Of a stretch of DNA of 53,475 nt, positions 1 through 8,570 are shown piece by piece. The translations under genes were made by a program, and so were the position numbers. Source of the stretch: an uncultured Halomonas sp. (GTDB taxonomy: Bacteria > Pseudomonadota > Gammaproteobacteria > Pseudomonadales > Halomonadaceae); contig NZ_CANMVL010000006.1 in assembly GCF_947501415.1 (NCBI RefSeq), positions 1 to 53,475 of the forward strand, in the 5' to 3' direction. The notes beneath the pieces were generated by a model, which saw only the letters and a list, made by a program, of their open reading frames with translations, searched no databases and was not told the DNA's origin. The stretch's first letter is position 1. Each line of letters opens with the position of its first letter.

Positions 1-76
1 GACCGGTAGTTCAGTTGGTTAGAATGCCGGCCTGTCACGCCGGAGGTCGCGGGTTCGAGTCCCGTCCGGTCCGCCA
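1..76 (+). tRNA. tRNA-Asp (GTC), 5' end cut by one base
   Basis: Reads the aspartate codons GAC and GAU. The sequence folds as a cloverleaf: the 3' acceptor strand CCGGTCC is followed by G and an encoded CCA ending at 76, the T loop is GGTTCGAGTCC-like, and the anticodon GTC is at 34-36. The 5' acceptor strand starts GACCGG, so the first G of the usual GGACCGG lies just outside the window. A hairpin terminator follows at 98-130. Confidence 0.97.
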
Positions 77-97
77 TTATCGCCACGAATTCAGAAG

Positions 98-130
98 CCC
101 CGAGCCCAGTGCTCGGGGTTTCGTCGTTTT
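98..130 (+). terminator. Rho-independent terminator after tRNA-Asp
   Basis: Perfect 8-bp stem CCCCGAGC (98-105) / GCTCGGGG (111-118) with a 5-base loop, followed by TTTCGTCGTTTT. It sits 21 bases after the tRNA CCA and ends that transcript. Confidence 0.85.
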
Positions 131-361
131 AGCCCACCATAGCTTCACTTCAGAACTTCACTTCGGCAACTTCGCTTCAGCCGCCATCTGCAGTTCCCCT
201 GTCCGCGCCTTCCTCTCGAGTCTCAACTGTCATACAGTTGTTTGAATCCGCCCGCTGCGCTCGGGCCCCGCTTGTCGCGGGTGCTCCCGATGCAGTGTCA
301 CGCCAACAACAAGGCGTTATGCCAATAATAAGGTGTATGTCAACAACAGAGGAGTGCCGCC
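131..361 (+). promoter_or_regulatory. fadH upstream region: palindrome and triple A-rich leader repeat
   Basis: Non-coding region. It holds a 7-bp inverted repeat, CAACTGT (224-230) / ACAGTTG (234-240) with a 3-bp spacer, which resembles a TetR-type operator and would suit a fatty-acid catabolic gene (inference). Nearer the gene are three near-tandem A-rich blocks, AACAACAAGG (305-314), AATAATAAGG (324-333) and AACAACAGAGG (342-352), spaced 18-19 bases. Each reads as successive ARN triplets, the pattern bound by the Hfq distal face and used by Hfq/Crc catabolite repression in pseudomonads. The last block merges with the Shine-Dalgarno GAGGAG (349-354). Confidence 0.5.
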
Positions 362-2374
362 GTGGCCGCTTATCCCCACCTCTTTCGGTCCCTGCGGCTG
401 GGTCACCTGACCCTGCCGAACCGGGTACTGATGGGTTCCATGCACACCAATCTGGAAGAGAGGCCGAACGGCTTCGAGCGCCTGGCGACCTTCTATGCCG
501 AGCGCGCCCGAGAGGGTGTCGGGTTGATCGTGACCGGAGGCATCGCCCCCAACCCGGAGGGCGCCGTCTTTCAGGGGGCGGCGACCCTCGAGCATGAGGC
601 GCAGCTGGAGGATCACCGTCGGGTAATAGAGGCGGTGCACGGCGAGGGGGGGCGGATCTGCATGCAGATCCTGCATGCCGGCCGCTATGCCTATACCCCG
701 GAGCTGGTGGCGCCTTCGGCGATTCAGGCGCCCATCAACCCCTTTGCCCCTCGGGCGTTGGGCAGCGATGAGGTGGAGCGCCAGATCGACGACTATGTCC
801 GCTGTGCCACCCTCGCCAGACAGGCGGGTTACGATGGTGTGGAGGTGATGGGCTCGGAAGGCTACCTGATCAATCAGTTTATCTGCCGGCGAACCAATCA
901 TCGCGACGATGAGTGGGGGGGGGGCTTCGAGAACCGGATTCGCTTCCCGCTGGAGATCATGCGGCGCATTCGCGCGGCGGTGGGGGCGGATTTTGCGGTC
1001 ATCTTCCGGCTCTCCATGATCGACCTGGTCGAGGAGGGCAGCACTCATGACGAGGTGGTGGCCCTGGCCAGGGCGCTCGAGGCCGCCGGTGCCGACGCCC
1101 TCAATACCGGCATCGGCTGGCATGAGGCCAGGGTGCCGACCATCGTCACCAGCGTGCCCCGGGCGGCGTTCACCGAGGTGACCCGACGGCTGAGGGGCGC
1201 GGTCTCCCTGCCCTTGATCACCACCAACCGCATCAATATGCCGGAGGTCGCCGAACGGGTGTTGGCCGAAGACCATGCCGACATGGTCAGCATGGCGCGA
1301 CCCTTTCTCGCCGATCCGGCCTGGATCAGCAAGGCCGCTGCGGGGCGCAGCGACGAGATCAACACCTGCATCGCCTGCAATCAGGCCTGCCTGGATCATA
1401 CCTTCGAGGGCAAGCCGACCTCCTGCCTGGTCAATCCGCGGGCCGGCCATGAAACCGAGCTGGTCATCGAGCCGGCGACCACGCCGCGGCGCATCGGCGT
1501 GGTCGGCGGCGGGCCGGCGGGCCTGGCAGCGGCGCTGACCGCGGCCCAGCGTGGCCATCGGGTGACGCTCTTCGAGCGAAGCCCCGAGCTGGGCGGTCAG
1601 TTCCACTATGCCCGCCAGATTCCCGGCAAGGAGGAGTTCGACGAGACCCTGCGCTACTTTCGAGTGATGCTGGACAAGCACGGCGTGCAGCTGCGGCTCA
1701 ACTGCGAGGCGGATGTGGCAGCGCTGCGCGACTTCGATGCGGTGGTGGTGGCCAGTGGTGTGCGCCCGCGCCGCCTCGAGCTGCCGGGCAGCGAGCACCC
1801 CAGGGTGATGAGTTATCCCGAGGCGATCCTGCACCCCGAGCGGGTCGGGCCGCGAGTCGCGATCATTGGCGCGGGGGGGATCGGCTTCGACGTGGCGGAG
1901 CTGTTGACCCATGTTGGACAGCCCTCCCTGGATCGTGACGCCTGGTGCAGGGAGTGGGGCGTGGATCTCTCCGTCTCGTCGCCGGGCGGACTCAGGGCCC
2001 CGGAGCGTCCCGAGGTGCCGCGCCAGGTCTTCCTGCTCCAGCGCAAGCGCTCCAAGCCGGGCAAGGGGCTCGGCAAGACCACCGGCTGGGTGCATCGGGC
2101 ATCGCTGCGACAGCGAGGCGTGGAGAGCCTGGCTGGTTGCGAGTATCTGCGCATCGATGATGCCGGACTGCATATCCGGCAAGACGACAAGTCGCGCCTG
2201 CTGGCGGTCGATACGGTGGTGGTCTGCGCCGGCCAGGAGCCGGTGCGTGATCTCTACGCGCCGCTGCGCGATGCCGGAGTGGCGGTGCATCTGGTCGGTG
2301 GTGCCTTCGAGCCCGGCGAGCTCGATGCCAAGCGTGCCATCGACCAGGGCACGCGAGTGGCCGCCGAGCTCTGA
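362..2374 (+). CDS. fadH: NADPH-dependent 2,4-dienoyl-CoA reductase
   Basis: Reduces 2,4-dienoyl-CoA esters so that unsaturated fatty acids can enter beta-oxidation. The 670-residue length matches the family (about 670). The N-terminal half is an old-yellow-enzyme TIM barrel that binds FMN (early motif LPNRVLMGSMHTN). Near 334-353 is the 4Fe-4S cysteine cluster, CIACNQAC followed by a further Cys in TSCLVNP. The C-terminal half is a FAD/NADPH domain with GVVGGGPAGLAAAL and a second dinucleotide motif IIGAGGIGFD. Translation starts at GTG 362, seven bases after GAGGAG; no ATG in frame fits better. The gene is monocistronic, with a 12-bp hairpin at 2396-2428 behind it. Confidence 0.95.
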   Translation: MAAYPHLFRSLRLGHLTLPNRVLMGSMHTNLEERPNGFERLATFYAERAREGVGLIVTGGIAPNPEGAVFQGAATLEHEAQLEDHRRVIEAVHGEGGRICMQILHAGRYAYTPELVAPSAIQAPINPFAPRALGSDEVERQIDDYVRCATLARQAGYDGVEVMGSEGYLINQFICRRTNHRDDEWGGGFENRIRFPLEIMRRIRAAVGADFAVIFRLSMIDLVEEGSTHDEVVALARALEAAGADALNTGIGWHEARVPTIVTSVPRAAFTEVTRRLRGAVSLPLITTNRINMPEVAERVLAEDHADMVSMARPFLADPAWISKAAAGRSDEINTCIACNQACLDHTFEGKPTSCLVNPRAGHETELVIEPATTPRRIGVVGGGPAGLAAALTAAQRGHRVTLFERSPELGGQFHYARQIPGKEEFDETLRYFRVMLDKHGVQLRLNCEADVAALRDFDAVVVASGVRPRRLELPGSEHPRVMSYPEAILHPERVGPRVAIIGAGGIGFDVAELLTHVGQPSLDRDAWCREWGVDLSVSSPGGLRAPERPEVPRQVFLLQRKRSKPGKGLGKTTGWVHRASLRQRGVESLAGCEYLRIDDAGLHIRQDDKSRLLAVDTVVVCAGQEPVRDLYAPLRDAGVAVHLVGGAFEPGELDAKRAIDQGTRVAAEL

Positions 2375-2395
2375 GAGCCGCCTGGTCGACCCTCC

Positions 2396-2436
2396 GCGGG
2401 CCTGTCGCCATCGAGACGACAGGCCCGCTGCGTTGA
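2396..2436 (+). terminator. Hairpin after fadH
   Basis: Perfect 12-bp stem GCGGGCCTGTCG (2396-2407) / CGACAGGCCCGC (2417-2428) with a 9-base loop, 22 bases after the fadH stop. The U tract is weak (TGCGTTG), so termination efficiency is uncertain. Confidence 0.6.
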
Positions 2437-2534
2437 ATGACATGACGCCACGCCATCGAACCCTCCGCACCCCCTAGCGTTCATAAGAGTAAGCGGAACG
2501 TTGACTCACTATCCGTTGTGTCGAAACCCGCCTG

Positions 2535-2542
2535 TCTACGCT
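2535..2542 (+). promoter_or_regulatory. Sigma-S-like -10 element for the prkA operon
   Basis: TCTACGCT matches the sigma-S -10 consensus KCTAYRCT at every position. It lies 65 bases upstream of prkA. No good sigma-70 -35 sits at the right distance; a TTGACT at 2501-2506 is too far away. In E. coli yeaG and yeaH depend on RpoS, so stationary-phase control is a reasonable inference. Confidence 0.5.
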
Positions 2543-2607
2543 GTGAGTGACCCAGTTCTCGAGCGCCAAAGAGTCGGCGCCGAGCCATCGGGCTTAAGGA
2601 GGCATCG

Positions 2608-4530
2608 ATGAGCATCTTTGACCATGTGCAGAATCGTTTCGCCCGCGTCCAGCAGGAAGAGATGAACCTGCAGGAGTATCTGGAGCTATGCCGCGATGAT
2701 CCGCTGGCCTATGCCTCGTCCGCCGAGCGCATGCTCCAGGCGATCGGCGAGCCGGAGGTCATCGACACGGCGAAGGATCCGCGGTTGTCACGCATCTTCT
2801 CCAACAAGGTGATTCGCCGCTATCCGGCCTTCGCCGAGTTCTACGGCATGGAGGAGGCCATCGAGCAGATCGTCGCCTACTTTCGTCATGCCGCCCAGGG
2901 GCTGGAGGAGCGCAAGCAGATCCTCTATCTGCTGGGCCCGGTGGGCGGGGGCAAGTCATCGCTGGCCGAGCGGCTCAAGCTGCTGATGGAGAAGGTGCCC
3001 TTCTATGCCATCAAGGGTTCGCCGGTCTACGAGTCGCCACTGGGGCTGTTCTCGCCGGAGGAGGATGGCGAGCTGCTGGAGAAGGAGTATGGCGTTCCCC
3101 GTCGCTATCTGAAGAGCGTGATGTCGCCCTGGGCGGCCAAGCGGCTCAGGGAGTATGGCGGTGATATCAGCCAGTTCAGGGTGGTGCGGCTCTACCCGTC
3201 GCGGCTCAACCAGATCGCCATCTCCAAGACCGAGCCCGGTGACGAGAACAACCAGGACATCTCCTCGCTGGTGGGCAAGGTGGATATCCGCCAGCTCGAG
3301 CTTTACTCCCAGGATGACCCGGATGCCTACAGCTTCTCCGGGGGGCTGTGTCGAGCCAACCAGGGGCTGATGGAGTTCGTCGAGATGTTCAAGGCGCCGA
3401 TCAAGGTGCTGCATCCGCTGCTGACCGCCACCCAGGAGAGCAACTACAACCCGACCGAAGGCATGGGGGCGATCCCCTTCGAGGGGGTGGTGCTGGCCCA
3501 CTCCAACGAGAGCGAGTGGCAGACCTTCCGCAATAACCGCAACAACGAGGCCTTCCTGGATCGGGTCTATATCGTCAAGGTTCCCTACTGCCTGCGGGTC
3601 TCCGAGGAGATCAGCATCTACAGGAAACTGCTGGAGCACTCGTCACTGGCCGAGGCGCCCTGTGCGCCGGACACCCTGCGCATGCTGGCGCAGTTCTCGG
3701 TGCTGTCACGGCTCAAGGAGCCGGAGAACTCCAGCATCTACTCCAAGATGCGGGTCTACGATGGCGAGAACCTCAAGGACACCGACCCCAAGGCCAAGTC
3801 GATCCAGGAGTATCGCGACAGCGCCGGCGTCGACGAGGGGATGGATGGACTCTCGACCCGTTTCGCCTTCAAGATCCTCTCCAAGGTGTTCAACTTCGAT
3901 ACCCTGGAGGTGGCGGCCAACCCGGTGCACCTGCTCTACGTGCTGGAGCAGCGCCTGGAGCAGGAGCAGCTGCCGAGCGAGACCTTCCAGCGCTACCTGC
4001 GCTTCATCAAGGAGTTCCTGGCACCTCGCTACGTGGACTTCATCGGCAAGGAGATCCAGACCGCCTACCTCGAGTCCTACTCCGAGTATGGTCAGAACAT
4101 CTTCGACCGCTATGTGACCTATGCCGACTTCTGGATCCAGGATCAGGAGTACCGCGACCCCGAGACCGGTGAGTTTCTCGATCGCCAGGCCCTCAACGAG
4201 GAGCTGGAGAAGATCGAGAAGCCGGCGGGGATCTCCAATCCCAAGGACTTCCGTCACGAGGTGGTCAACTTCGTGCTGCGGGCGCGTGCCCAGAACAATG
4301 GCATGAACCCCAGCTGGCAGTCCTACGAGAAGCTGCGCGGGGTGATCGAGCACAAGATGTTCGCCAATACCGAAGAGCTGCTGCCGGTGATCTCCTTCAA
4401 CGCCAAGGCCTCCAGCGCCGACCAGAAGAAGCATGAGGACTTCGTGGCGCGCATGGTGGAGCGTGGCTATACCGAAAAGCAGGTGCGCCTGCTGTCAGAG
4501 TGGTATCTGCGGGTGCGCAAGTCCCAGTAG
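2608..4530 (+). CDS. prkA: PrkA family serine protein kinase (YeaG)
   Basis: AAA+-type ATPase with reported Ser/Thr kinase activity, linked to nitrogen-starvation and stationary-phase survival in enterobacteria. At 640 residues it is full length. The N-terminal PrkA AAA domain carries a Walker [10 protein letters not shown] at residues 110-118; the C-terminal PrkA domain shows the usual conserved run around [13 protein letters not shown]. The start is fixed by a near-perfect AAGGAGG at 2596-2602. It is first of three genes; yeaH starts 50 bases after its stop and spoVR follows. This trio is a widely conserved module of unknown combined function. A sigma-S-like -10 lies upstream. Confidence 0.95.
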   Translation: MSIFDHVQNRFARVQQEEMNLQEYLELCRDDPLAYASSAERMLQAIGEPEVIDTAKDPRLSRIFSNKVIRRYPAFAEFYGMEEAIEQIVAYFRHAAQGLEERKQILYLLGPVGGGKSSLAERLKLLMEKVPFYAIKGSPVYESPLGLFSPEEDGELLEKEYGVPRRYLKSVMSPWAAKRLREYGGDISQFRVVRLYPSRLNQIAISKTEPGDENNQDISSLVGKVDIRQLELYSQDDPDAYSFSGGLCRANQGLMEFVEMFKAPIKVLHPLLTATQESNYNPTEGMGAIPFEGVVLAHSNESEWQTFRNNRNNEAFLDRVYIVKVPYCLRVSEEISIYRKLLEHSSLAEAPCAPDTLRMLAQFSVLSRLKEPENSSIYSKMRVYDGENLKDTDPKAKSIQEYRDSAGVDEGMDGLSTRFAFKILSKVFNFDTLEVAANPVHLLYVLEQRLEQEQLPSETFQRYLRFIKEFLAPRYVDFIGKEIQTAYLESYSEYGQNIFDRYVTYADFWIQDQEYRDPETGEFLDRQALNEELEKIEKPAGISNPKDFRHEVVNFVLRARAQNNGMNPSWQSYEKLRGVIEHKMFANTEELLPVISFNAKASSADQKKHEDFVARMVERGYTEKQVRLLSEWYLRVRKSQ

Positions 4531-4580
4531 CCCGACGCCGCGTCGTGGGGCGGGTCCCCGCGGCGCGCAGGAGAGTTGCC

Positions 4581-5867
4581 ATGAGCTACTTCATCGACCG
4601 GCGGGCGAATGCCAAGCACAAGAGTGCGGTCAATCGGCAGCGCTTCCTCGACCGTTATCGCACGCATATCAAGCGCTCGGTGGAGGAGGCGGTCAATCGG
4701 CGTTCGATCACCGACATGGAGCGCGGCGAGAAGGTCTCGATTCCCGCGCGTGATATCTCGGAGCCGGTATTCCAGCACGGCTCCGGTGGCAAGCGGCGCA
4801 TCATCGCCCCCGGCAACAAGGAGTTTGTGGAGGGGGATCGCCTGCAACGCCCGGGAGGCGGTGGTGGCGGTGGCGGAGCCGGTGAGGGCGGTGCCTCGAA
4901 CCAGGGCGAGGGCGTGGACGAGTTCGCCTTCACCCTCTCCCGAGATGAGTTCCTCGACTTCGTCTTCGACGGCCTGGAGCTGCCCCACCTGGAGCGCAAG
5001 GCACTGGTGGACCTCGACGAGGTACGCCCGGTGCGCGCGGGGGTCTCCAGGGAGGGGGTGCCCGCACGGATCAATATCGTGCGCTCCATGCGTGAGGCCC
5101 ACGCCCGGCGCATCGCCATGCGCGCACCGATTCGTCGTGCCCTGCGTGAAGCCCGTGAGGCGCTGGAGATCGAGGAACGAAAGGATCCGGTGATGCGTAA
5201 TCCGGTGCGCATCGCCGAGCTGAGGGCGGAGGTGGAGCGCCTCGAGAAACGCCTCGAGGCGGTACCCTTCATCGATACCTATGACCTTCGCTACAACCAC
5301 CTGGTCAACCAGCCCCAGCCCTCCAGCAAGGCCGTCATGTTCTGCGTCATGGATGTCTCCGGCTCCATGACCCAGTCCCACAAGGATATTGCCAAGCGCT
5401 TCTTCCTGTTGCTCTATCTGTTTCTCGAGCGCAACTACGAGAAGGTCGAGCTGGTCTTCGTGCGCCACCACACCGCCGCCAGGGAGGTCGACGAGGAGGA
5501 GTTCTTCTACTCGCGGGAGACCGGCGGGACCATCGTTTCCAGTGCATTGACGCTGGTGGACGAGGTCATCGCCGAGCGTTACCCGCCGGGGCAGTGGAAC
5601 CTCTACGTGGCCCAGGCCTCGGATGGGGATAACTGGGACGATGACTCGGTGGCCTGCCGTGACCTGCTGGTCAAGAAGCTGATGCCGCGCCTGCAGTACT
5701 TCACCTATGTGGAGATCACCCCCCACGCGCACCAGGCGCTGTGGGAGGAGTACGAGAGCGTGGCGGCCGAATTCCCGGCGCGTTTCGCCATGCGCCAGAT
5801 CGTCGAGGCCGGAGATATCTACCCGGTGTTCCGCGAGCTGTTCAAGCGCCGCGTCGCCGGCGGCTGA
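4581..5867 (+). CDS. yeaH: YeaH/YhbH family protein (UPF0229) with VWA-like domain
   Basis: Partner of PrkA in a conserved three-gene operon; biochemical role unknown. It has 428 residues from ATG 4581 (AGGAGAG just upstream; an in-frame extension to 4500 overlaps prkA and is unlikely). There is a glycine-rich linker at about residues 92-104. A von Willebrand factor A-like domain has the metal-site motif DVSGS at 258-262, followed by a conserved acidic/threonine pattern (RETGGT). Such MIDAS domains bind divalent metal and often pair with AAA+ ATPases, which fits PrkA as a partner (inference). spoVR begins 9 bases after the stop. Confidence 0.92.
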   Translation: MSYFIDRRANAKHKSAVNRQRFLDRYRTHIKRSVEEAVNRRSITDMERGEKVSIPARDISEPVFQHGSGGKRRIIAPGNKEFVEGDRLQRPGGGGGGGGAGEGGASNQGEGVDEFAFTLSRDEFLDFVFDGLELPHLERKALVDLDEVRPVRAGVSREGVPARINIVRSMREAHARRIAMRAPIRRALREAREALEIEERKDPVMRNPVRIAELRAEVERLEKRLEAVPFIDTYDLRYNHLVNQPQPSSKAVMFCVMDVSGSMTQSHKDIAKRFFLLLYLFLERNYEKVELVFVRHHTAAREVDEEEFFYSRETGGTIVSSALTLVDEVIAERYPPGQWNLYVAQASDGDNWDDDSVACRDLLVKKLMPRLQYFTYVEITPHAHQALWEEYESVAAEFPARFAMRQIVEAGDIYPVFRELFKRRVAGG

Positions 5868-5876
5868 GGAGGCAAG

Positions 5877-7439
5877 ATGACCCGACGCAAGCCCATCGCC
5901 ACGGGGTCCGACTGGAACTTCGAGATACTCGCCGAATTCGAGCGGGAGATCGCACGGCTGGCGGACGAGTATCGTCTCGACACCTATCCCAACCAGATCG
6001 AGGTCATCACCTCCGAGCAGATGATGGATGCCTACGCCAGCGTGGGCATGCCGGTGGGCTATCACCACTGGTCCTTCGGCAAGCAGTTCCTGGCCGTGGA
6101 GCAGGCCTACCGCCGTGGTCAGATGGGCCTTGCCTACGAGCTGGTGATCAATTCCGACCCCTGCATCGCCTATCTGATGGAGGAGAACACCCTGATGATG
6201 CAGGTGCTGGTGATGGCCCACGCCTGCTATGGCCACAACTCCTTCTTCAAGGGCAACTACCTGTTTCGTACCTGGACCGACGCCGCCTCGATCATCGACT
6301 ACCTGGTGTTCGCCCGCAAGTATGTCGCCGAGTGCGAGGAGCGCCACGGCGTGGCGGCGGTGGAGCAGCTGCTGGATGCCTGCCACGCCCTGCAGAACTA
6401 CGGGGTCGATCGCTACAAGCGGCCCTCGCCGATCTCCGCCGAGGAGGAGGTGCGTCGTCAGAAGGAGCGCGAGGAGCTTCTGCAGGCCCAGGTCAACACC
6501 CTGTGGCGCACCATCCCCGGGCGCGCCGAGGAAGATCGCCTGCCGGGGATGATGGATGACCAGGAGGACCCGCTCGGTCTGCATGCCGGCGGTCGCTACC
6601 CATCCGAGCCTCAGGAGAATCTGCTCTACTTCATCGAGAAGAACGCGCCGCTGCTGGCGCCGTGGCAGCGGGAGGTGGTGCGTATCGTGCGCAAGCTGGC
6701 GCAGTACTTCTATCCCCAGCGTCAGACCCAGGTGATGAACGAGGGCTGGGCCACCTTCTGGCACTACACCCTGATGAACCGACTCTTTGACGAAGGCGCG
6801 GTGGATGAGGGGCTGATGCTCGAGTTTCTGCAGTCGCATACGGCGGTGGTTCAGCAGCCCCCCTTCGATGCCCCTTGGTACAACGGCATCAATCCCTATG
6901 CCCTGGGCTTTGCCATGTTCAGCGACCTTCGGCGCCTCTGCGAGGCACCCACCGAGGAGGACCGTCGCTGGTTCCCCGATATCGCCGGCAGCGACTGGCG
7001 GGAAACCCTGGAGTTCGCCATGCAGAACTTCAAGGACGAATCCTTTATCCAGCAGTTCCTGTCGCCCAAGGTGATTCGCGACCTCAAGCTGTTCATGGTG
7101 ATCGACGACGATCAGGAGGAGATGCTGGAGGTGGCGGCGATCCACGACGAGCGTGGCTATCAGCGCATCCGCGACGCGCTGGCGGCCCACTATGCACTGG
7201 CGGTACGCGAGCCCAATATCCAGGTCTACTCCGCGGATATTCGTGGCGACCGCTCGCTGACCCTGCATCATGTCCAGGATGATCGCCGGCCGCTGGCGCG
7301 CAGCGTCTATCCGGTGATCCGTCATCTGCATCAGCTGTGGGGCTTCCCGGTGCGCCTCGAGTCGGTTCAGGACGAGCGAGTGGTGCGGCGTTATCAATGG
7401 CCACTGGCGGATGAGGAGGGCGGCAACGGGGAGGGCTGA
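5877..7439 (+). CDS. spoVR: SpoVR family protein (YcgB)
   Basis: Third gene of the prkA-yeaH-spoVR operon. SpoVR was named for a role in spore cortex formation in Bacillus, but it is common in non-sporulating proteobacteria, where its function is not established. The 520-residue length is typical. Conserved family blocks are visible: YHHWSFGK near residue 60, the His-rich MAHACYGHNSFFK near 120, and NEGWATFWHY near 290, which together resemble a metal-binding hydrolase-like core. Shine-Dalgarno GGAGGC lies just before ATG 5877. A strong hairpin at 7525-7550 ends the operon. Confidence 0.95.
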   Translation: MTRRKPIATGSDWNFEILAEFEREIARLADEYRLDTYPNQIEVITSEQMMDAYASVGMPVGYHHWSFGKQFLAVEQAYRRGQMGLAYELVINSDPCIAYLMEENTLMMQVLVMAHACYGHNSFFKGNYLFRTWTDAASIIDYLVFARKYVAECEERHGVAAVEQLLDACHALQNYGVDRYKRPSPISAEEEVRRQKEREELLQAQVNTLWRTIPGRAEEDRLPGMMDDQEDPLGLHAGGRYPSEPQENLLYFIEKNAPLLAPWQREVVRIVRKLAQYFYPQRQTQVMNEGWATFWHYTLMNRLFDEGAVDEGLMLEFLQSHTAVVQQPPFDAPWYNGINPYALGFAMFSDLRRLCEAPTEEDRRWFPDIAGSDWRETLEFAMQNFKDESFIQQFLSPKVIRDLKLFMVIDDDQEEMLEVAAIHDERGYQRIRDALAAHYALAVREPNIQVYSADIRGDRSLTLHHVQDDRRPLARSVYPVIRHLHQLWGFPVRLESVQDERVVRRYQWPLADEEGGNGEG

Positions 7440-7524
7440 TGGCCGGTCATGGTGCTGGCATGTGGCACGCTGATGGGCGGCAGGTAGCCCGGCATAGGCA
7501 AGCTATATGCAGCTTATATATAAC

Positions 7525-7556
7525 AGGACCCGCGCCGTGGCGCGGGTCCTCGTTCT
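7525..7556. terminator. Bidirectional terminator between spoVR and the HiPIP gene
   Basis: Perfect 10-bp stem AGGACCCGCG (7525-7534) / CGCGGGTCCT (7541-7550), extendable by two more pairs. It lies between convergent genes. The plus side is followed by CGTTCTATT and the minus side by TGTTATATATA, so it can serve both transcripts. Confidence 0.75.
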
Positions 7557-7589
7557 ATTGCCAGGTGACGGCGTTTGCCGCCCCGGACA

Positions 7590-7904
7590 TCAGCTCTGGG
7601 CGGTCCAGGACTGGCACCAGCCCGCCGGCTCGACGCTGTTCTGGGGGAACAGCTGACAGCCCTGGCTGTCGGCCTGGAAGAACATGCAGTTGCTGCACTT
7701 TTCGCCTTCCTCATAGGCCGGGTGGTCGGCGGCCTCGCTGGCGTCCTTGACGTAGTTGAGTGCCTGCGCCTGCTCGTTGGAGGGGTCCAGCGGCGGCAGA
7801 TCCTGGGCGAAGGCGCGGCTGGAGAGGATGCCGGCTCCCAGGGGGAGGGCGGCCATGCCCATCAGGCTATGGCGCATGAAGTCACGACGGCTGTGGTTAG
7901 CCAT
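7590..7904 (-). CDS. High-potential iron-sulfur protein (HiPIP), Tat-exported
   Basis: Small periplasmic 4Fe-4S electron carrier. It has 104 residues from ATG 7904, which is preceded by AAGGAGA; an upstream extension lacks a ribosome site. A twin-arginine signal is present (SRRDFM, residues 5-10) with a hydrophobic stretch and AFAQ cleavage region near 31-34. The mature part has the four cluster cysteines C70, C73, C83 and C97 (EKCSNC, GCQLF, GWCQSW). HiPIPs donate electrons to cytochrome oxidases in halophilic and purple bacteria; the partner is not encoded here. It faces the Lrp-domain gene across an intergenic region holding an 18-bp perfect palindrome. Confidence 0.93.
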   Translation of the reverse strand: MANHSRRDFMRHSLMGMAALPLGAGILSSRAFAQDLPPLDPSNEQAQALNYVKDASEAADHPAYEEGEKCSNCMFFQADSQGCQLFPQNSVEPAGWCQSWTAQS

Positions 7905-8206
7905 GGAATCTCCTTGTATCACGTTGCCAGACACGGACGGGCCTGGGCCCGCTATTCTCGGGTGGTGTTCCACCTCTAGGCGTCCGACAGTCGACTGTCG
8001 GCAGGGTTCGCCTCGTCATCATAGTCAAGGCGACCCCGGTATGCGAACGGTGCGCTGCGACGACTTGTCGCGTCGCCAGGGGCGCCAATCAGTGGGTGAT
8101 GCTTCGCGCTCACCGGCGCTGGTATACTCGATCCGAGAACCTGGGCAGTTTCGATGGCTGCCCGCCGCCCATCCCCGCCCGCGGGGCGACATCCGGAGAG
8201 AGCCCG
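7905..8206. promoter_or_regulatory. Divergent intergenic region with an 18-bp perfect palindrome
   Basis: 302 bp between the HiPIP and Lrp-domain genes. CCGACAGTCGACTGTCGG at 7984-8001 is an uninterrupted palindrome and a candidate operator. For the plus strand an extended -10, TGGTATACT, sits at 8120-8128, about 80 bases before the Lrp-domain start. Nothing coding was recognised. Confidence 0.45.
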
Positions 8207-8482
8207 ATGCAGAATGCCGTGATCCTGATCAATACCGAGAAGGGGCAGGTCAAGTCGGTGGCCGAGCGCCTGGCCGACGTCGAAGGGGTCAGTGAGGTCT
8301 ACTCCACCTGTGGCCGCTATGACCTGGTGGCCATCGCGCGCACGCGTGACTTCGAGAGCCTGGCAGAGCTGGTGACCGGGCGTCTCAATGCCGTGGAGGG
8401 GATCCGTGAGACGGAGACGCTCAACGCCATGCAGGTACACTCCCGCCACGACCTGGAGACCATGTTCTCGCTGGGCTGGTAG
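8207..8482 (+). CDS. Stand-alone Lrp/AsnC ligand-binding (RAM) domain protein
   Basis: A 91-residue protein that is only the C-terminal alpha/beta RAM domain of the Lrp/AsnC family, with no helix-turn-helix. The core (AVILINTEKG, then VSEVYSTCGRYDLVAIART, then GIRETETLNAM) is typical of stand-alone members, which bind amino acids or modulate full-length Lrp proteins by co-oligomerising. The ATG at 8207 is chosen because the similarity begins at once; the longer frame from 8096 would cross the promoter. Ligand and partner are unknown. Confidence 0.85.
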   Translation: MQNAVILINTEKGQVKSVAERLADVEGVSEVYSTCGRYDLVAIARTRDFESLAELVTGRLNAVEGIRETETLNAMQVHSRHDLETMFSLGW

Positions 8483-8570
8483 TCGCGTGGGCCAGTAGTC
8501 GCACGGGCCAGGCGCCGTTATGAAGGGCGCCACCCGTCACTCACTTCATCAACAGGAAAGCCTTTCACGG

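Noticed and set aside
317..2470. 717-residue open frame on the minus strand opposite fadH
   Set aside because: A GC-rich shadow frame: low-complexity His/Arg/Gly composition, no recognisable domain, and it lies wholly over a clear fadH gene.
2501..2506. TTGACT as a -35 for prkA
   Set aside because: It is 29 bases from the only good -10, too far for a sigma-70 promoter.
4467..7397. 976-residue open frame on the minus strand opposite yeaH and spoVR
   Set aside because: Covers two well-conserved genes on the other strand and shows only the anti-sense composition typical of GC-rich coding DNA.
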